Positions 8,468-18,448 of a stretch of DNA of 64,000 nucleotides are shown piece after piece. The stretch is taken from assembly GCA_028285085.1 (NCBI GenBank), contig JANQQI010000109.1, positions 62,001-126,000 on the forward strand, read 5' to 3'. A program made the position numbers and the translations under genes. Each line of letters opens with the position of its first letter. The first letter of the stretch is position 1. This stretch comes from Saprospiraceae bacterium (GTDB taxonomy: Bacteria; Bacteroidota; Bacteroidia; Chitinophagales; Saprospiraceae). A model generated the notes under the pieces. It saw only the letters and a list, made by a program, of their open reading frames with translations, made no database searches and was not told where the DNA came from.

Positions 8468-8941
8468 TTAGAGTTCAATTTTTACAACTTCGAATTCTAA
8501 ACTTCCTCGTGGTGTTTCAACCTGAGCAATCTCACCTACTGCTTTACCAAGCAGTCCTTTTCCCATTGGTGAAGTCACAGATATTTTTTTCGCTTTTAAA
8601 TCAGCCTCAGACTCAGACACCAAATGATAAGTGATTTCCTTACCTACTTTAAGATTCTTGATAGTTACTTTAGAAAGAACTGTCACTTTAGAAGCATCCA
8701 GTTGGCTAGCGTCCAGTACACGGGCATTCGCCAGCGCTTTCTCCATGTCATTAATTTTCAACTCCAACAACCCCTGAGCCTCTTTGGCGGCATCATACTC
8801 AGCGTTTTCAGAAAGGTCACCTTTTTCCCTTGCTTCCGCAATGGCTTGTGCTACTTTTTGCCTTTCTGTAGATTTCAATTCGTCTAATTCCGCAACAAGG
8901 CGGTCGTACCCTTCTTGGGTAAAATAACTATACTTTGACAT
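8468..8941 (-). CDS. greA: Transcription elongation factor GreA
   Basis: A 157-residue protein with the two-domain Gre layout. The N-terminal coiled coil contains the tip sequence ARE-KGDLSENAEYDAAKE, whose acidic residues enter the RNA-polymerase secondary channel. The FKBP-like C-terminal domain includes SPMGKGLLGK. GreA stimulates transcript cleavage in backtracked polymerase. I start it at the ATG at 8941 (MSKYSYFT); an in-frame TTG two codons upstream is less likely. The HIT gene follows nine bases downstream. Confidence 0.97.
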   Translation of the reverse strand: MSKYSYFTQEGYDRLVAELDELKSTERQKVAQAIAEAREKGDLSENAEYDAAKEAQGLLELKINDMEKALANARVLDASQLDASKVTVLSKVTIKNLKVGKEITYHLVSESEADLKAKKISVTSPMGKGLLGKAVGEIAQVETPRGSLEFEVVKIEL

Positions 8942-9037
8942 AATCAAACTTTTTATGGAAAATCAATCTCCCTTTTCCGTTAACCAATACCGTTATCTAA
9001 GATGATTTGAATGGCAGGAGCGAGGAGATATATAAGG

Positions 9038-9074
9038 CAAGAACGTTTCTACCTCTTGGGCAGAAACGTTCTTG
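9038..9074. other. Perfect 13-base inverted repeat between greA and porV-like gene
   Basis: Arms 9038-9050 and 9062-9074 are exactly complementary with an 11-base loop. It lies downstream of the PorV-like gene on the minus strand and upstream of greA. Neither side has a T-run, so it is not a textbook intrinsic terminator. It may be an mRNA 3'-end hairpin, a terminator of unusual type, or a protein-binding palindrome. Confidence 0.75.
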
Positions 9075-9139
9075 AATGACTATCGAAAGATAAAGTTAAG
9101 TATTTTCTTTCAATAAGTAAACCGATTCAATCGATTTTA

Positions 9140-10198
9140 CTATAGCATAATTCTTACAGAAATATTGTGTGTACCATCCCAGATACGGGTCTGACGGTAC
9201 GCGTAGTCGATACCAATTTTTTGACTGCTACCTTTCTTAAATGGGGTTTCAATAGTAAACCCAGCACTTAATCCAGTGTAAACTGGCGCTTCATTGCTAT
9301 CATTCTCGAAGTAACCAAACTCGTACTTGTAACCAGCACGGAGCATGAAACGATTATCGAAAGCATATTCAAGCCCTCCTCCTAGCTGATCCTGAGAGAA
9401 AGAGTTTGCGGTGAAATTGGTCATGAAAGTCAAACGATTTTGCTTGTTTAAGATGAAATCGTAAGAACCACCAATATTCAAAAGAGAAGGCAACTCATAC
9501 TGCTGTGGACGCAAGAAGTAAGTCAAATCGAAAGGTGTAGAAGTGTTATTAGGGTTTGGAGCAGATTCTGCCAGCCCTTGCCCAGTATAAACCATTGGTG
9601 CCCCAACATTACGTAGAGCAATACCGAATCGGAAATTATCCTGTGGCCCGGTAACGTACTGTACCCCGGCATCGATAGAAAAACCAAATGCATTAACCTC
9701 AGCCGTAGATTCAGCAATCGTACGGAATACGATACCTACCGATACTTTGTTTTCGAAAACGTGGCTATAACCAACTCCTAAATTGAACAAAGAAGGAGAA
9801 AAGGTTGCCCCGGTTCCTTCTGGTTGCTCCTCGGTAGTCACCATGATATCACCAAGATCGAAAGCCATTAAGCTCACACCGATAGCACCATTTTTACCAA
9901 TTTTCTGAGCAAAGCCAAAGGCATTAATCGAAATATCAGTGCCTTCGAAATAACGTGTATGAGATAGGTTAAACTCTGATTTATTGATACGACCAATCCC
10001 TGCGGGGTTGATATGCATCGCCTCTACACCACTAACGACAGAGGTCGTCAACAGGTGCAGACCTGCACTCTTGGCGTAAGGATGGATAAGCAACTGCGTA
10101 CCACCAGCCTCTCCTTGCCGATCGGGATTTCCCGCCTGGGTTGTCCCCACCGCTGCAAACACCATCACAACAGTTAGAATGTATAATAACTTATTCAT
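9140..10198 (-). CDS. PorV/PorQ-family outer-membrane protein
   Basis: A 352-residue protein with a signal peptide ending near TTQAG. The next segment, SAGLHLLTTSVVSGVEAMHINPAGIGR, matches the NPAG signature of the PorV/PorQ family, followed by many amphipathic strands and a C-terminal aromatic/leucine strand ending SVRIML. Family members are FadL-like beta-barrels; PorV itself shuttles type IX cargo to the attachment complex. This copy sits directly behind a large secreted protein and a TonB-dependent receptor on the same strand, so it may act as their dedicated outer-membrane partner. Not necessarily the housekeeping PorV. Confidence 0.8.
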   Translation of the reverse strand: MNKLLYILTVVMVFAAVGTTQAGNPDRQGEAGGTQLLIHPYAKSAGLHLLTTSVVSGVEAMHINPAGIGRINKSEFNLSHTRYFEGTDISINAFGFAQKIGKNGAIGVSLMAFDLGDIMVTTEEQPEGTGATFSPSLFNLGVGYSHVFENKVSVGIVFRTIAESTAEVNAFGFSIDAGVQYVTGPQDNFRFGIALRNVGAPMVYTGQGLAESAPNPNNTSTPFDLTYFLRPQQYELPSLLNIGGSYDFILNKQNRLTFMTNFTANSFSQDQLGGGLEYAFDNRFMLRAGYKYEFGYFENDSNEAPVYTGLSAGFTIETPFKKGSSQKIGIDYAYRQTRIWDGTHNISVRIML

Positions 10199-10230
10199 AA
10201 TTGTTTTTTTGTCATTTTATAAAAATGAGG

Positions 10231-10265
10231 ACTTGGAGCATATCCTTTGCGGACATGCTCCAAGT
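10231..10265 (-). terminator. Hairpin terminator/attenuator after the 1345-residue gene
   Basis: Arms 10231-10241 and 10255-10265 pair perfectly over 11 bases. Three more pairs form after one A-C mismatch, leaving a five-base loop. On the minus strand it begins about ten bases after the large gene's stop and is followed by a T-rich stretch. It would lower expression of the porV-like gene relative to the upstream genes. Confidence 0.7.
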
Positions 10266-10274
10266 AAATAATTG

Positions 10275-13200
10275 CTAGAGACCAGTCGGGTCAAACTGTC
10301 GGTTTACACCGAACCACTTGATCACACGCTCTCCCAATCCTTCCGCTTCAATGTGGATCAGATAAACACCACTCGCTACCGGAATAGCTCTATTGTTTTT
10401 CAAATCCCACTCCAGAGCAGGGGTTACTTGATCTTGCAATACTGGCACTTCCTCACCCGAACGGTTTTGTCGCGCTTCATTTCGGCGATATTGTCGGATA
10501 AAGGTACCATTCAAGCTAAAGATGGTCACCGTACAATTGTATGGCAAGTTGGTGATTTTTACCACATTACTTAAGGTATTGGTCTCGTAGTCAGAGAAGC
10601 CATAGTATGGATTTGGTACGACGTTAATCATATCCAACTGAGATTCGACTTCGTCTGGTTCGTCCGCAACATCAGCCTGTACACCTTCGAAACTGAAACG
10701 GTATTTATTGAAACCGTTGTTTTCTCCAGTAGCTACTTCACGCTGGTATGGGTTATCGACACGAAGTTTGAAAATGACATCATTTGGAATAATACCATCT
10801 TCATAAGACAACATCTCGAATCCTGCTTCAGGCGCCAGCATACCAGCCCACTTGATGTTACTTACTGCAAGCGATTTAGTAATTGGATCCGCACCAAAGG
10901 CTTCAGCTAAGCTTTCGCAACCATCGTAATCTTGATCGGTCACATAGATTGCGTGCTGACCACCCATGTAGAAGTTATAGATAGAGAATTGGCCTTGGGT
11001 CACCAATAACTCCTGTGAATTTGGATTCCAAACCATATCACGTGTGGTAAAGTCTTCACATCCAGGAACATTAGGCAGGGTAGAACAGTCATAAACACTA
11101 TTCTCTCCGAAGAAGATATTAACGCGCTTACCCGTTTCTACGTTGACAGCATAACCTGGGAACCAGCTCATACCTGTACCAGAACCGCTACCAAATGGAT
11201 CATCATCAGATCCAACAGAAGCATCTGAACGCAGATCAAACTGGTCAACTCCACCTACAGTACCCAATCCAAGATCATCAGTATAAAACTGATTACCCAT
11301 TTCCACTACCATACAGCGGCTCCACTTCGAAGGATCAGAAGTCAAGACGATATCCACATTATTCAAAGCAGATAATTGGTTCAGTGGGAATGAAGCAGAG
11401 TTACTACCATCCAACCAAGCCATAGAGATCAGTGGGCTGGTTACGGTGAAGTTCAATAAGCGGTATGGATAGAATAGACCACCTGACATTTCTGTTAAGT
11501 CACCATTAATATCCAAGTTATCCGTTGCTACAGGATCAACAAACTGCAAAGTAGTAAACGGTGGAATCTGGCTGTATTCATTGTTGGTAATTGAAGACAC
11601 CCAGTTAGGACCAACCGGATCTTCGTAGATCAAGTCAGCACCAATTGCACCATTATCAATCGCTTCAGCAGAACCTGCATCACCAGGTTGCTCCAGAGAA
11701 ATTGAGAATCCATATTCTGCAATGGTCTCCTCGTTAACGCGCTCAAGCGTCTTCTCAGAAATTACTTCAAAGTTTGGATCATCCAAATTCGTTAATCTCC
11801 AGCGATCTTGAGCATCAACCTCACCGTTGCTATTCTCATCAACAAATTCCAGTTCGAATTCGCCATCAAGAACATCAAGTGGGTTGTAAATTTTCACATT
11901 GATTGGGCTATTACCCGCGGTGTAAATAATTTCATCTACGGAGCCATCTTTCAAAATTTGCTCACGCATTTCATCAGAAATATCCAAGAATTTGCTACCT
12001 GCACCGATACCATCCAAACGCGTTACGATAGGACCGTCGCCGTAATTAGCATTCAGTTCCTGATAAGGAATTGGACGTGGGATAACGGTATATCCAGTCG
12101 TTTGAGGATCAGGACCGATATTCAAACGACCTTCGATATAAGGACGTGGCATACCCGTCTCAGTCTCGGTATCAAAGTTTTCGTAATTATTGTGACCGTA
12201 AGCGATCACCGTAAAGTAGTATTCTTTGTGGTTGATCAAATTTTGATCAGTGGTACCAAATTGATCTTCCGTAATGCGGAATGTGTGCTCTACGCCTTGG
12301 TCAGGTCCTTCAACCTCCAAAGTCGGCGTCCAGATTTGTCCAGCAACAGGATCAATTGGATTCGGAGACGAACTCCAGTTATAGATATTGGTCACGCCAT
12401 TACGGACATCAACCGTACGGATCAAACGTGCACGCTCAGGATCGTCGAACTCAGCCGGAGAAACGTTTGGCGCAATCAATTGGAATACTTTGTATCCTTC
12501 AAAGCGGTAGTTAGCAATCTCATCAGGAATTTCCTCTGGGATTTTACAACCGATACAACGCTCAGAATAGTTTTCTTCAAAGTTGTTAGAAGTACGTTCG
12601 TTAGAAAGCGTCATGATAATTTCACGATTCAACTCTACAAAGCATACATCCGGTGCAGTAGGACCATCATTGATATCGAAACAGTTATCGAAAAGGTCTT
12701 GTGCTAAATCATCCGCAGCCAATAGTTTATCCAAAGATGGATTCGGGTGCTGTACATCCGGTACCCAAGGTACACCAATGATCAACTCATTAACCGCACC
12801 TGGATCCAAACGGAAAGGACCCGAAGCCTGTACGGTACGACGGTCACCATCAGCCAAACCTTCCTGAGCCATCGACCATCCACCAGCAAGGTTGGGTGGA
12901 TCAGTAAATGCATATTCAATTAAGTCAGGGCTACCAGGATTGTAAGCATCATTACCAAAGGTAAATGGCGTGCCATCCCGCCATGAACCAGATAGATAGT
13001 TGTAATATTCAACAGCTGAACCAGGGTCATCTGTACCAGGAGGTGGCGGTGGGTTTACACCACCATTATTATAGTAAGTGAATGAGGACATCCCCAACTC
13101 TACCAAGGTATCACCAGATTCTCCAATGCCCGGATCAACTAAAGTCGTATCTCCATTGATCACCAAGAATTTCTTAGGACCATTTGGACCACGGAAGTAA

Positions 13201-14312
13201 TCAACCCCAATCATTGGGATATCTGTACAGTAAGAAGCGACATCACAGTCATTACAGTTGTTCAAACCGTCCAGAGCATCCGAGTTATATACATACATTA
13301 AACTACGAGAAGTATCACATCCCACATAGTCATCACGGAAACATCCCAAATCCGGGTCTACCCACATCGCAAAGAAAGTAGAATCAATCGCCTCAATGGC
13401 CCGGTTAATCAGCTTATAACGATAGAAAGTCATATCGTTGATCTCATTAGCCGTTTGGTAGGCAAAAGCTTCCACTTGGACCTCCATTTGAATGGCCGAA
13501 GCATTTGACTCGGTATGTACGTTACCGGCATCATTATAAATCCAGAAGATCATTTCATCACCATACTGTGGTGGAAACTCTTCACAGCCTTTGATATCAA
13601 TAACCGGGTAGTCTCCAAACTGAGGAGTATACAATCCATCAAAGTTGACATCTTCGAATGGTGCCAACCCTTGAGAGTTAAATGGCAAATCAAATTCGAA
13701 TAAGTCAAAGAAAAAGGCATTACCTGTCGATGGCCATCCCAAAATATCTTCAGGAATTGATCCTGCGTCAAGTTGAACACCCGCAGTATTTCCACCATTA
13801 GCAGCTACCAGACTATCCCAAGCATTAATATGCTGGGTGATATTAAATCCACTAACGACGAAGAAGCGGTCCCACTGTTCACAAATACTATCGGATACAT
13901 CACCAGTCTCCGTCAGTGGACCAGGCCAGAAATCCGAAGATCCACTAGCTGTTCCATAAGTTTGAGCAGCTACCTTTAAGCTTCCCCCGTCATCAAACCC
14001 ACCAAGCCAAACGGCTCCGGCGAAGAGTGAAGAAACCGGAAGAGCTGTTTCATCAATTGGCTTAGGTACAACGTACAAACCGTCGTCACCATTCCACCAA
14101 ATATCACCACCTACCAGCAAACGCGCTTTGACGTTGTTGATCTCCAGATCGATCTGGGCAGTGGCTTGTCCACAATCCATACGGTAAGAAGCTGTCTCAC
14201 TTTGGTTTTGACCGCTATTACTCGCATTTAGATTGGGATTGATATGCGCCTTTACCAGCCCGAATGAGCTGATGAAGAGCAGACCAACCATTAAATACTT
14301 TAAATATTGCAT
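10275..14312 (-). CDS. Large secreted protein with C-terminal FlgD/T9SS-like domain
   Basis: A 1345-residue protein with a signal peptide (residues 1-22, ending GLVKA). It is rich in Asp/Asn/Gly, with several Cys pairs near residues 330-350 and 600-615. The last about 90 residues have VPNPYYGFSDYE, then VTIFSLNGTFIRQ and ASGVYLIHIEAEG, which is the FlgD-Ig/type IX sorting-domain pattern. An extended C-terminal tail (WFGVNRQFDPTGL) follows. No catalytic motif was recognised. It lies 40 bases after the TonB-dependent receptor and 76 bases before the PorV-like gene. Such giant proteins beside a SusC-like receptor are common in Saprospiraceae. Surface exposure or secretion is inferred; the ligand is unknown. 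Confidence 0.8.
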   Translation of the reverse strand: MQYLKYLMVGLLFISSFGLVKAHINPNLNASNSGQNQSETASYRMDCGQATAQIDLEINNVKARLLVGGDIWWNGDDGLYVVPKPIDETALPVSSLFAGAVWLGGFDDGGSLKVAAQTYGTASGSSDFWPGPLTETGDVSDSICEQWDRFFVVSGFNITQHINAWDSLVAANGGNTAGVQLDAGSIPEDILGWPSTGNAFFFDLFEFDLPFNSQGLAPFEDVNFDGLYTPQFGDYPVIDIKGCEEFPPQYGDEMIFWIYNDAGNVHTESNASAIQMEVQVEAFAYQTANEINDMTFYRYKLINRAIEAIDSTFFAMWVDPDLGCFRDDYVGCDTSRSLMYVYNSDALDGLNNCNDCDVASYCTDIPMIGVDYFRGPNGPKKFLVINGDTTLVDPGIGESGDTLVELGMSSFTYYNNGGVNPPPPPGTDDPGSAVEYYNYLSGSWRDGTPFTFGNDAYNPGSPDLIEYAFTDPPNLAGGWSMAQEGLADGDRRTVQASGPFRLDPGAVNELIIGVPWVPDVQHPNPSLDKLLAADDLAQDLFDNCFDINDGPTAPDVCFVELNREIIMTLSNERTSNNFEENYSERCIGCKIPEEIPDEIANYRFEGYKVFQLIAPNVSPAEFDDPERARLIRTVDVRNGVTNIYNWSSSPNPIDPVAGQIWTPTLEVEGPDQGVEHTFRITEDQFGTTDQNLINHKEYYFTVIAYGHNNYENFDTETETGMPRPYIEGRLNIGPDPQTTGYTVIPRPIPYQELNANYGDGPIVTRLDGIGAGSKFLDISDEMREQILKDGSVDEIIYTAGNSPINVKIYNPLDVLDGEFELEFVDENSNGEVDAQDRWRLTNLDDPNFEVISEKTLERVNEETIAEYGFSISLEQPGDAGSAEAIDNGAIGADLIYEDPVGPNWVSSITNNEYSQIPPFTTLQFVDPVATDNLDINGDLTEMSGGLFYPYRLLNFTVTSPLISMAWLDGSNSASFPLNQLSALNNVDIVLTSDPSKWSRCMVVEMGNQFYTDDLGLGTVGGVDQFDLRSDASVGSDDDPFGSGSGTGMSWFPGYAVNVETGKRVNIFFGENSVYDCSTLPNVPGCEDFTTRDMVWNPNSQELLVTQGQFSIYNFYMGGQHAIYVTDQDYDGCESLAEAFGADPITKSLAVSNIKWAGMLAPEAGFEMLSYEDGIIPNDVIFKLRVDNPYQREVATGENNGFNKYRFSFEGVQADVADEPDEVESQLDMINVVPNPYYGFSDYETNTLSNVVKITNLPYNCTVTIFSLNGTFIRQYRRNEARQNRSGEEVPVLQDQVTPALEWDLKNNRAIPVASGVYLIHIEAEGLGERVIKWFGVNRQFDPTGL

Positions 14313-14352
14313 GATCGAATATTTTTAATCAGAATAATTGAATACGCTTTTT

Positions 14353-17300
14353 TTAGAAGAAGAACTCAGCTCCTAAGAAAATACGACGTGGCAAACTAAA
14401 CAAGTCAGGATTAATCAATCTCCAGCGGTAGGCCGCCAAGAATGCTTCTTGATCAACAGCTTGTTCTAAGGCCTGACGTCCCAGTGGAGTAGCCAAGAAT
14501 CCATCATCATCAGCAGAACCAGAAGCAGAATAGACACCCAATACGTTACGCTGGTCCAAAAGGTTTTGAACACGTAGGTAGATGTTAAGTGACAGATTCT
14601 TCTTGCTGTCCGCGCTAGAGAGATTGAAAGTCTTGTCGACTCGTAGGTTAACGGTAAAGTTCCAAGGCAATCGAGCACCATTCAACTCACCTTTACGACT
14701 GGAACCTCCAAACTGCTGAGGAACAGAAGTAGCGGTGTATGGTCGACCAGAAACTGCAATAGTTTGTAGGTTGGCACCGAAATTAGACAAGATATCTTTA
14801 CCGAAAAGACGTGGACCGTTGTAGCGCTTACCAGAGCCATAGCGGTAGTCAATTGTGGTTACAATACGGTGGCGTTCATCGAAGTTCAATGGATACAGGG
14901 TACGCAGGTTACCTCGTGCTGAGAGGTTACGCTGTGAGTTCGCATCCGAACCCGTACCATCCGCAAATTGTAGTGTATAGTTGATATTCAAACGTACATT
15001 ATTAGTACGACGAAGATCGTATTGGAAAGTAAATCCTTTAACTGTACCGAAATCCTGATTGTCGAAAGAGACATACTGTCCACTTACCGTTGGCACATAC
15101 AGGTAAGTACGACGCTGGATCATATCACGAGACTCTTTGTAGTAAGCCGCCAATTTGATCGCTGAGCTATTTGATAGTTTCTGTTGGAAACCTACCTCGT
15201 AATCAATGGTACGTTGTGGACGAAGTGCAGGGTTATTCAATGGGTTATTGACATCACCTGGATTTTCAATAAAGTAGTAGTAATCCAGTGCCGTTGCCAA
15301 AGTATTTGATGGCCGCTGTACCAGGATATCGTAGTGAGCGAAGAAGTTAGCCGCATCAGAAATTGGGAAAGAGAAGGCCAAACGAGGCATCCAATTCAAC
15401 TGTGGCTCATAATCTTCGAAAGAAGTATTAGGGTCGAAAGACTCTGAACGGATATCAGCATTTTGATCCTTATAGTATGGGAATACCGGATCTGAACCGA
15501 AGATCACGTTACCGTCGTTAGCTGGTGCACCATTGGCAAAATACCATTGTTCATCTACGCGGAATGCTTTTACAGTAGGTGTAACCGCATCTGCGCTAGT
15601 GGTATAAACCAAGTAGTTATCTTCTACACCAACTGGACGCTCTTGGCCAGTAGTATTGTAGAATTCTTCAGCATTCATCACTTCGTAAAGTGAGAATGGA
15701 TCTTTCAACACTTTGGTATTGGCATCGTAGTAGTCCAAACGCAAACCAACTCGGAAGATGATGTCTTTGAAGGAGAAACGATCCTGAATATAACCCGCAG
15801 CGTAGATCGGCTGGAAGGCCGCAACTGGGAAGGTACGTACACCTCGCTCATCACGTGCGGTAAAGAAGTCGTCAAACTTCACATCATTACCCAACTTCTG
15901 TCCATCGAAGGAATAACCGTAATAATACAGTCCCAAAAGTGCATTGACATCATTCAACTCACCCGCGGAAAACATGCCTAAAGAGAGATCAGACGGGTTG
16001 ATCGCATCTACGTTCACGAAGTCATTGAGTTCGCTATTGGTCAAACCACGTACATTACGGAAGAAGAGGTTACCGTCAAAATCTTCTGCAAAGCTCTGTG
16101 GTTTAAAAACATCTACAGAATCAACCAAAAATGGCACCGGAGAAACCACGCGACCAACGAAAGCGGTGCTATCCACACCCGCCAAGTGGCGGTTAGCCTG
16201 TGCACGAGCCGCTTCCCATAGGGCAAAAGGTCTCAGTGAGTGGCCACGATTGAAACGTTGCTCGTACAACAATCCAAACTGGATAGAGTGACGGCCACTT
16301 TCAGAACCACCAGGCAGGAAGTCAAAAGAGGTATTCGCATTTACAGTGATTCGATCATTATCGAGCTTACGGGCAAAGTTGTACACCATATTAGGTGTCG
16401 TATGCATGTTCGACCAGATGGACAACATACCTTGCTCCTGTACACGACCGTTGATAAAGATGAAGTTAGATTCCTGATCCGCATCGACTACACCATTATA
16501 AGCTGTCATACCCGCGTTGATATCACTAGGTGTATAGCCGGTGAATGAAGTCTCATAATCCACGTGTGCCACTTCCGTCACACCCAAGTCTTGGTTGAAA
16601 CGTGTGATAATCGTTGGATCATATTCATAATCAAAGCGACCAATGTAGCCATAGTCAAAGAAATTGAATTCATGATCTTTGTCATAGAGTTCATTCAAGG
16701 TCTTTTCGTAGGCAAATTGTAAGATGTACTGTGCATTACGGAACACCGCTCCACCTTTTTTCGTGCTTTCTTCTTCGTCCTCGTTAACGGCAACAGTGTT
16801 ACCACCTAAGCGGTGACGGAAACGGAAGTTTGCACGGTAGCGTGTATTGTAGGTCGTAGGATTACGGTGCGAGTTCAATACATCCCACGGTGCTGTGTTT
16901 AGCCCCGGGATACTACCAGGCGTAAACTGATCCTCACTCGTATTGTAAGATCCCGACAGCGTGATATCAATCGCATCACTCAAGCGTGCATCCAACTTAG
17001 CGGTCAAATCTAGACGCTCATCACGCTCGTTTGGCCGGTAGTCCAATACCTCAATATCTTCGTCTTTGAGGAACTGAGCGGTAGGTACACGACCACCACC
17101 AGGAATCAGCGTCACTGGATTTTCATTCAATTCAGCCAGTTTCTCATCACTAATTCGGAACATATCCACAGCTGCAGGATCATCATCCTTGCGGGTACGG
17201 TACTGAGCCGCTAAGCGGAAACCAAGAATTGGAATTCCTTTGCTGTTTTTGAGGATAGGACCACTGAGGTTAGCACTCAGCAGGTTGTAACCGTAAGAAT

Positions 17301-18030
17301 CGAGATACTCAGAAGTCTCTGCCTCGAAACTACCGGTAAATTTACCAGAAGGGCCTTTAGTTGTAATCGAGATGATACCCCCGACTACGTCACCGTACTG
17401 GGCTTCGATACCACCGGTGATGACCTGAAGCTGGTCGATTTCAGACTGAGGGACGAGGTTCGCATTACCGGAAACGCGAATACCATCGACGTAGTAGTCG
17501 GTAGCATCTGCTCGCGATCCCCGCACGGTCACATCTTCACCTTCGTCTACTTGAGAAAGACCTGCCGCCGTAGCCGCCAAAGCGGTAATGTTTTTGGTAG
17601 GCAGGGTACGAATTTCTTCGGCAGTAATGGTACTTCCTGAAGTTGTGTTATCCTGCTCAATGAGCGGAACCGAATAACCGGTTACAACAACTTCTTCCAG
17701 TAACAGTCCTTCTTCATCCGCGCCGAATTCGACGTCGAGATTGGTGACTTTACTGGCCGTAACGATTACTCCCTCGATGCGTTTGGTAGCATATCCGATA
17801 TAAGAAACCTCCACATCGTAGGTTCCCGGATCGACATTTACTTTGTAGTTACCTTCAAAGTCCGTGCTGGCTCCGATTACGAAGACGCCGCTTTTGCTGA
17901 TTACGACGTTGGCCCCGATAAACTCTTCGCCGGTGTCTCCGTCGGAGATTTTACCAGCGATGGCCGACTGCGCAACCGCTAAGGTACCCCACAAAATAAA
18001 GGTTAGTGAGAGTAGAAAATAACGTGCCAT
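14353..18030 (-). CDS. TonB-dependent receptor with carboxypeptidase-like N-terminal domain
   Basis: A 1225-residue outer-membrane receptor. After a signal peptide (ends AVAQ) there is a CarboxypepD-regulatory-like domain (about 22-110: GKISDGDTGEEFIGANVV, YDVEVSYIGYATK). Then EEVVVTGYSVP leads into a plug domain (about 115-225) containing the typical VRGSRADATDYYVDGIRV. The remainder is a 22-stranded barrel ending in an aromatic residue (FLGAEFFF). It imports a large substrate using TonB energy. It is the first gene of the receptor/giant protein/PorV-like trio. Other than the length of its barrel loops nothing identifies the substrate. Confidence 0.92.
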   Translation of the reverse strand: MARYFLLSLTFILWGTLAVAQSAIAGKISDGDTGEEFIGANVVISKSGVFVIGASTDFEGNYKVNVDPGTYDVEVSYIGYATKRIEGVIVTASKVTNLDVEFGADEEGLLLEEVVVTGYSVPLIEQDNTTSGSTITAEEIRTLPTKNITALAATAAGLSQVDEGEDVTVRGSRADATDYYVDGIRVSGNANLVPQSEIDQLQVITGGIEAQYGDVVGGIISITTKGPSGKFTGSFEAETSEYLDSYGYNLLSANLSGPILKNSKGIPILGFRLAAQYRTRKDDDPAAVDMFRISDEKLAELNENPVTLIPGGGRVPTAQFLKDEDIEVLDYRPNERDERLDLTAKLDARLSDAIDITLSGSYNTSEDQFTPGSIPGLNTAPWDVLNSHRNPTTYNTRYRANFRFRHRLGGNTVAVNEDEEESTKKGGAVFRNAQYILQFAYEKTLNELYDKDHEFNFFDYGYIGRFDYEYDPTIITRFNQDLGVTEVAHVDYETSFTGYTPSDINAGMTAYNGVVDADQESNFIFINGRVQEQGMLSIWSNMHTTPNMVYNFARKLDNDRITVNANTSFDFLPGGSESGRHSIQFGLLYEQRFNRGHSLRPFALWEAARAQANRHLAGVDSTAFVGRVVSPVPFLVDSVDVFKPQSFAEDFDGNLFFRNVRGLTNSELNDFVNVDAINPSDLSLGMFSAGELNDVNALLGLYYYGYSFDGQKLGNDVKFDDFFTARDERGVRTFPVAAFQPIYAAGYIQDRFSFKDIIFRVGLRLDYYDANTKVLKDPFSLYEVMNAEEFYNTTGQERPVGVEDNYLVYTTSADAVTPTVKAFRVDEQWYFANGAPANDGNVIFGSDPVFPYYKDQNADIRSESFDPNTSFEDYEPQLNWMPRLAFSFPISDAANFFAHYDILVQRPSNTLATALDYYYFIENPGDVNNPLNNPALRPQRTIDYEVGFQQKLSNSSAIKLAAYYKESRDMIQRRTYLYVPTVSGQYVSFDNQDFGTVKGFTFQYDLRRTNNVRLNINYTLQFADGTGSDANSQRNLSARGNLRTLYPLNFDERHRIVTTIDYRYGSGKRYNGPRLFGKDILSNFGANLQTIAVSGRPYTATSVPQQFGGSSRKGELNGARLPWNFTVNLRVDKTFNLSSADSKKNLSLNIYLRVQNLLDQRNVLGVYSASGSADDDGFLATPLGRQALEQAVDQEAFLAAYRWRLINPDLFSLPRRIFLGAEFFF

Positions 18031-18448
18031 ACAATTTCTGTTTTTATAAAAAATGACGATAGTACTCAGATTTTGGAATAACGCACAATGTTAAGAAAAT
18101 TAACAATCATTTCAAAAAATTTTAATCCCCCCCTGTCGACCTCCTGACATCTGTCAGGCTCGGCTCAAACAACGACTATGCAGAGGTAGAATCGTCCGTT
18201 AGACAACTAGCTTATTACAGGCTTCCTGTAATACTTTGCTCGGTCATCGGTTCAATAAAAAACAACGGTGATAGTAGGAGAAGCTGTGAATTTCCAGACA
18301 CTAATTTAGACATTTTGTCTGTCTGAGAATCACCAATTTTGCGAATAAGTCAGGTTTCTAATCAAACTCTCTCCTGCTTTCTGCGCTCTAAAATCACGGG
18401 AGGATACTTCCGAAGTGAGCGCAAGGCGATCAAAGATAGGTAATTTTA
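18031..18448. other. Intergenic region upstream of the TonB-dependent receptor
   Basis: These 418 bases separate two minus-strand genes and should carry the promoter of the receptor operon. I found no exact TAnnTTTG element. It has an AT-rich half next to the receptor and a short palindrome (18143-18158). A weak inverted repeat at about 18309-18325 was also seen. No convincing open reading frame. Confidence 0.5.
18143..18158. promoter_or_regulatory. Palindrome CCTGACA-TC-TGTCAGG, possible operator
   Basis: A perfect 7-2-7 palindrome about 115 bases upstream of the TonB receptor start. The two-base spacer is too short for a good RNA hairpin but fits a dimeric DNA-binding protein. No other copy was noticed in the window. 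Confidence 0.35.

Noticed and set aside
11808..12707. A 299-codon open frame on the plus strand inside the 1345-residue gene
   Set aside because: It is antisense to a strongly supported secreted protein, has low-complexity composition and no family pattern; it arises from codon bias of the other strand.
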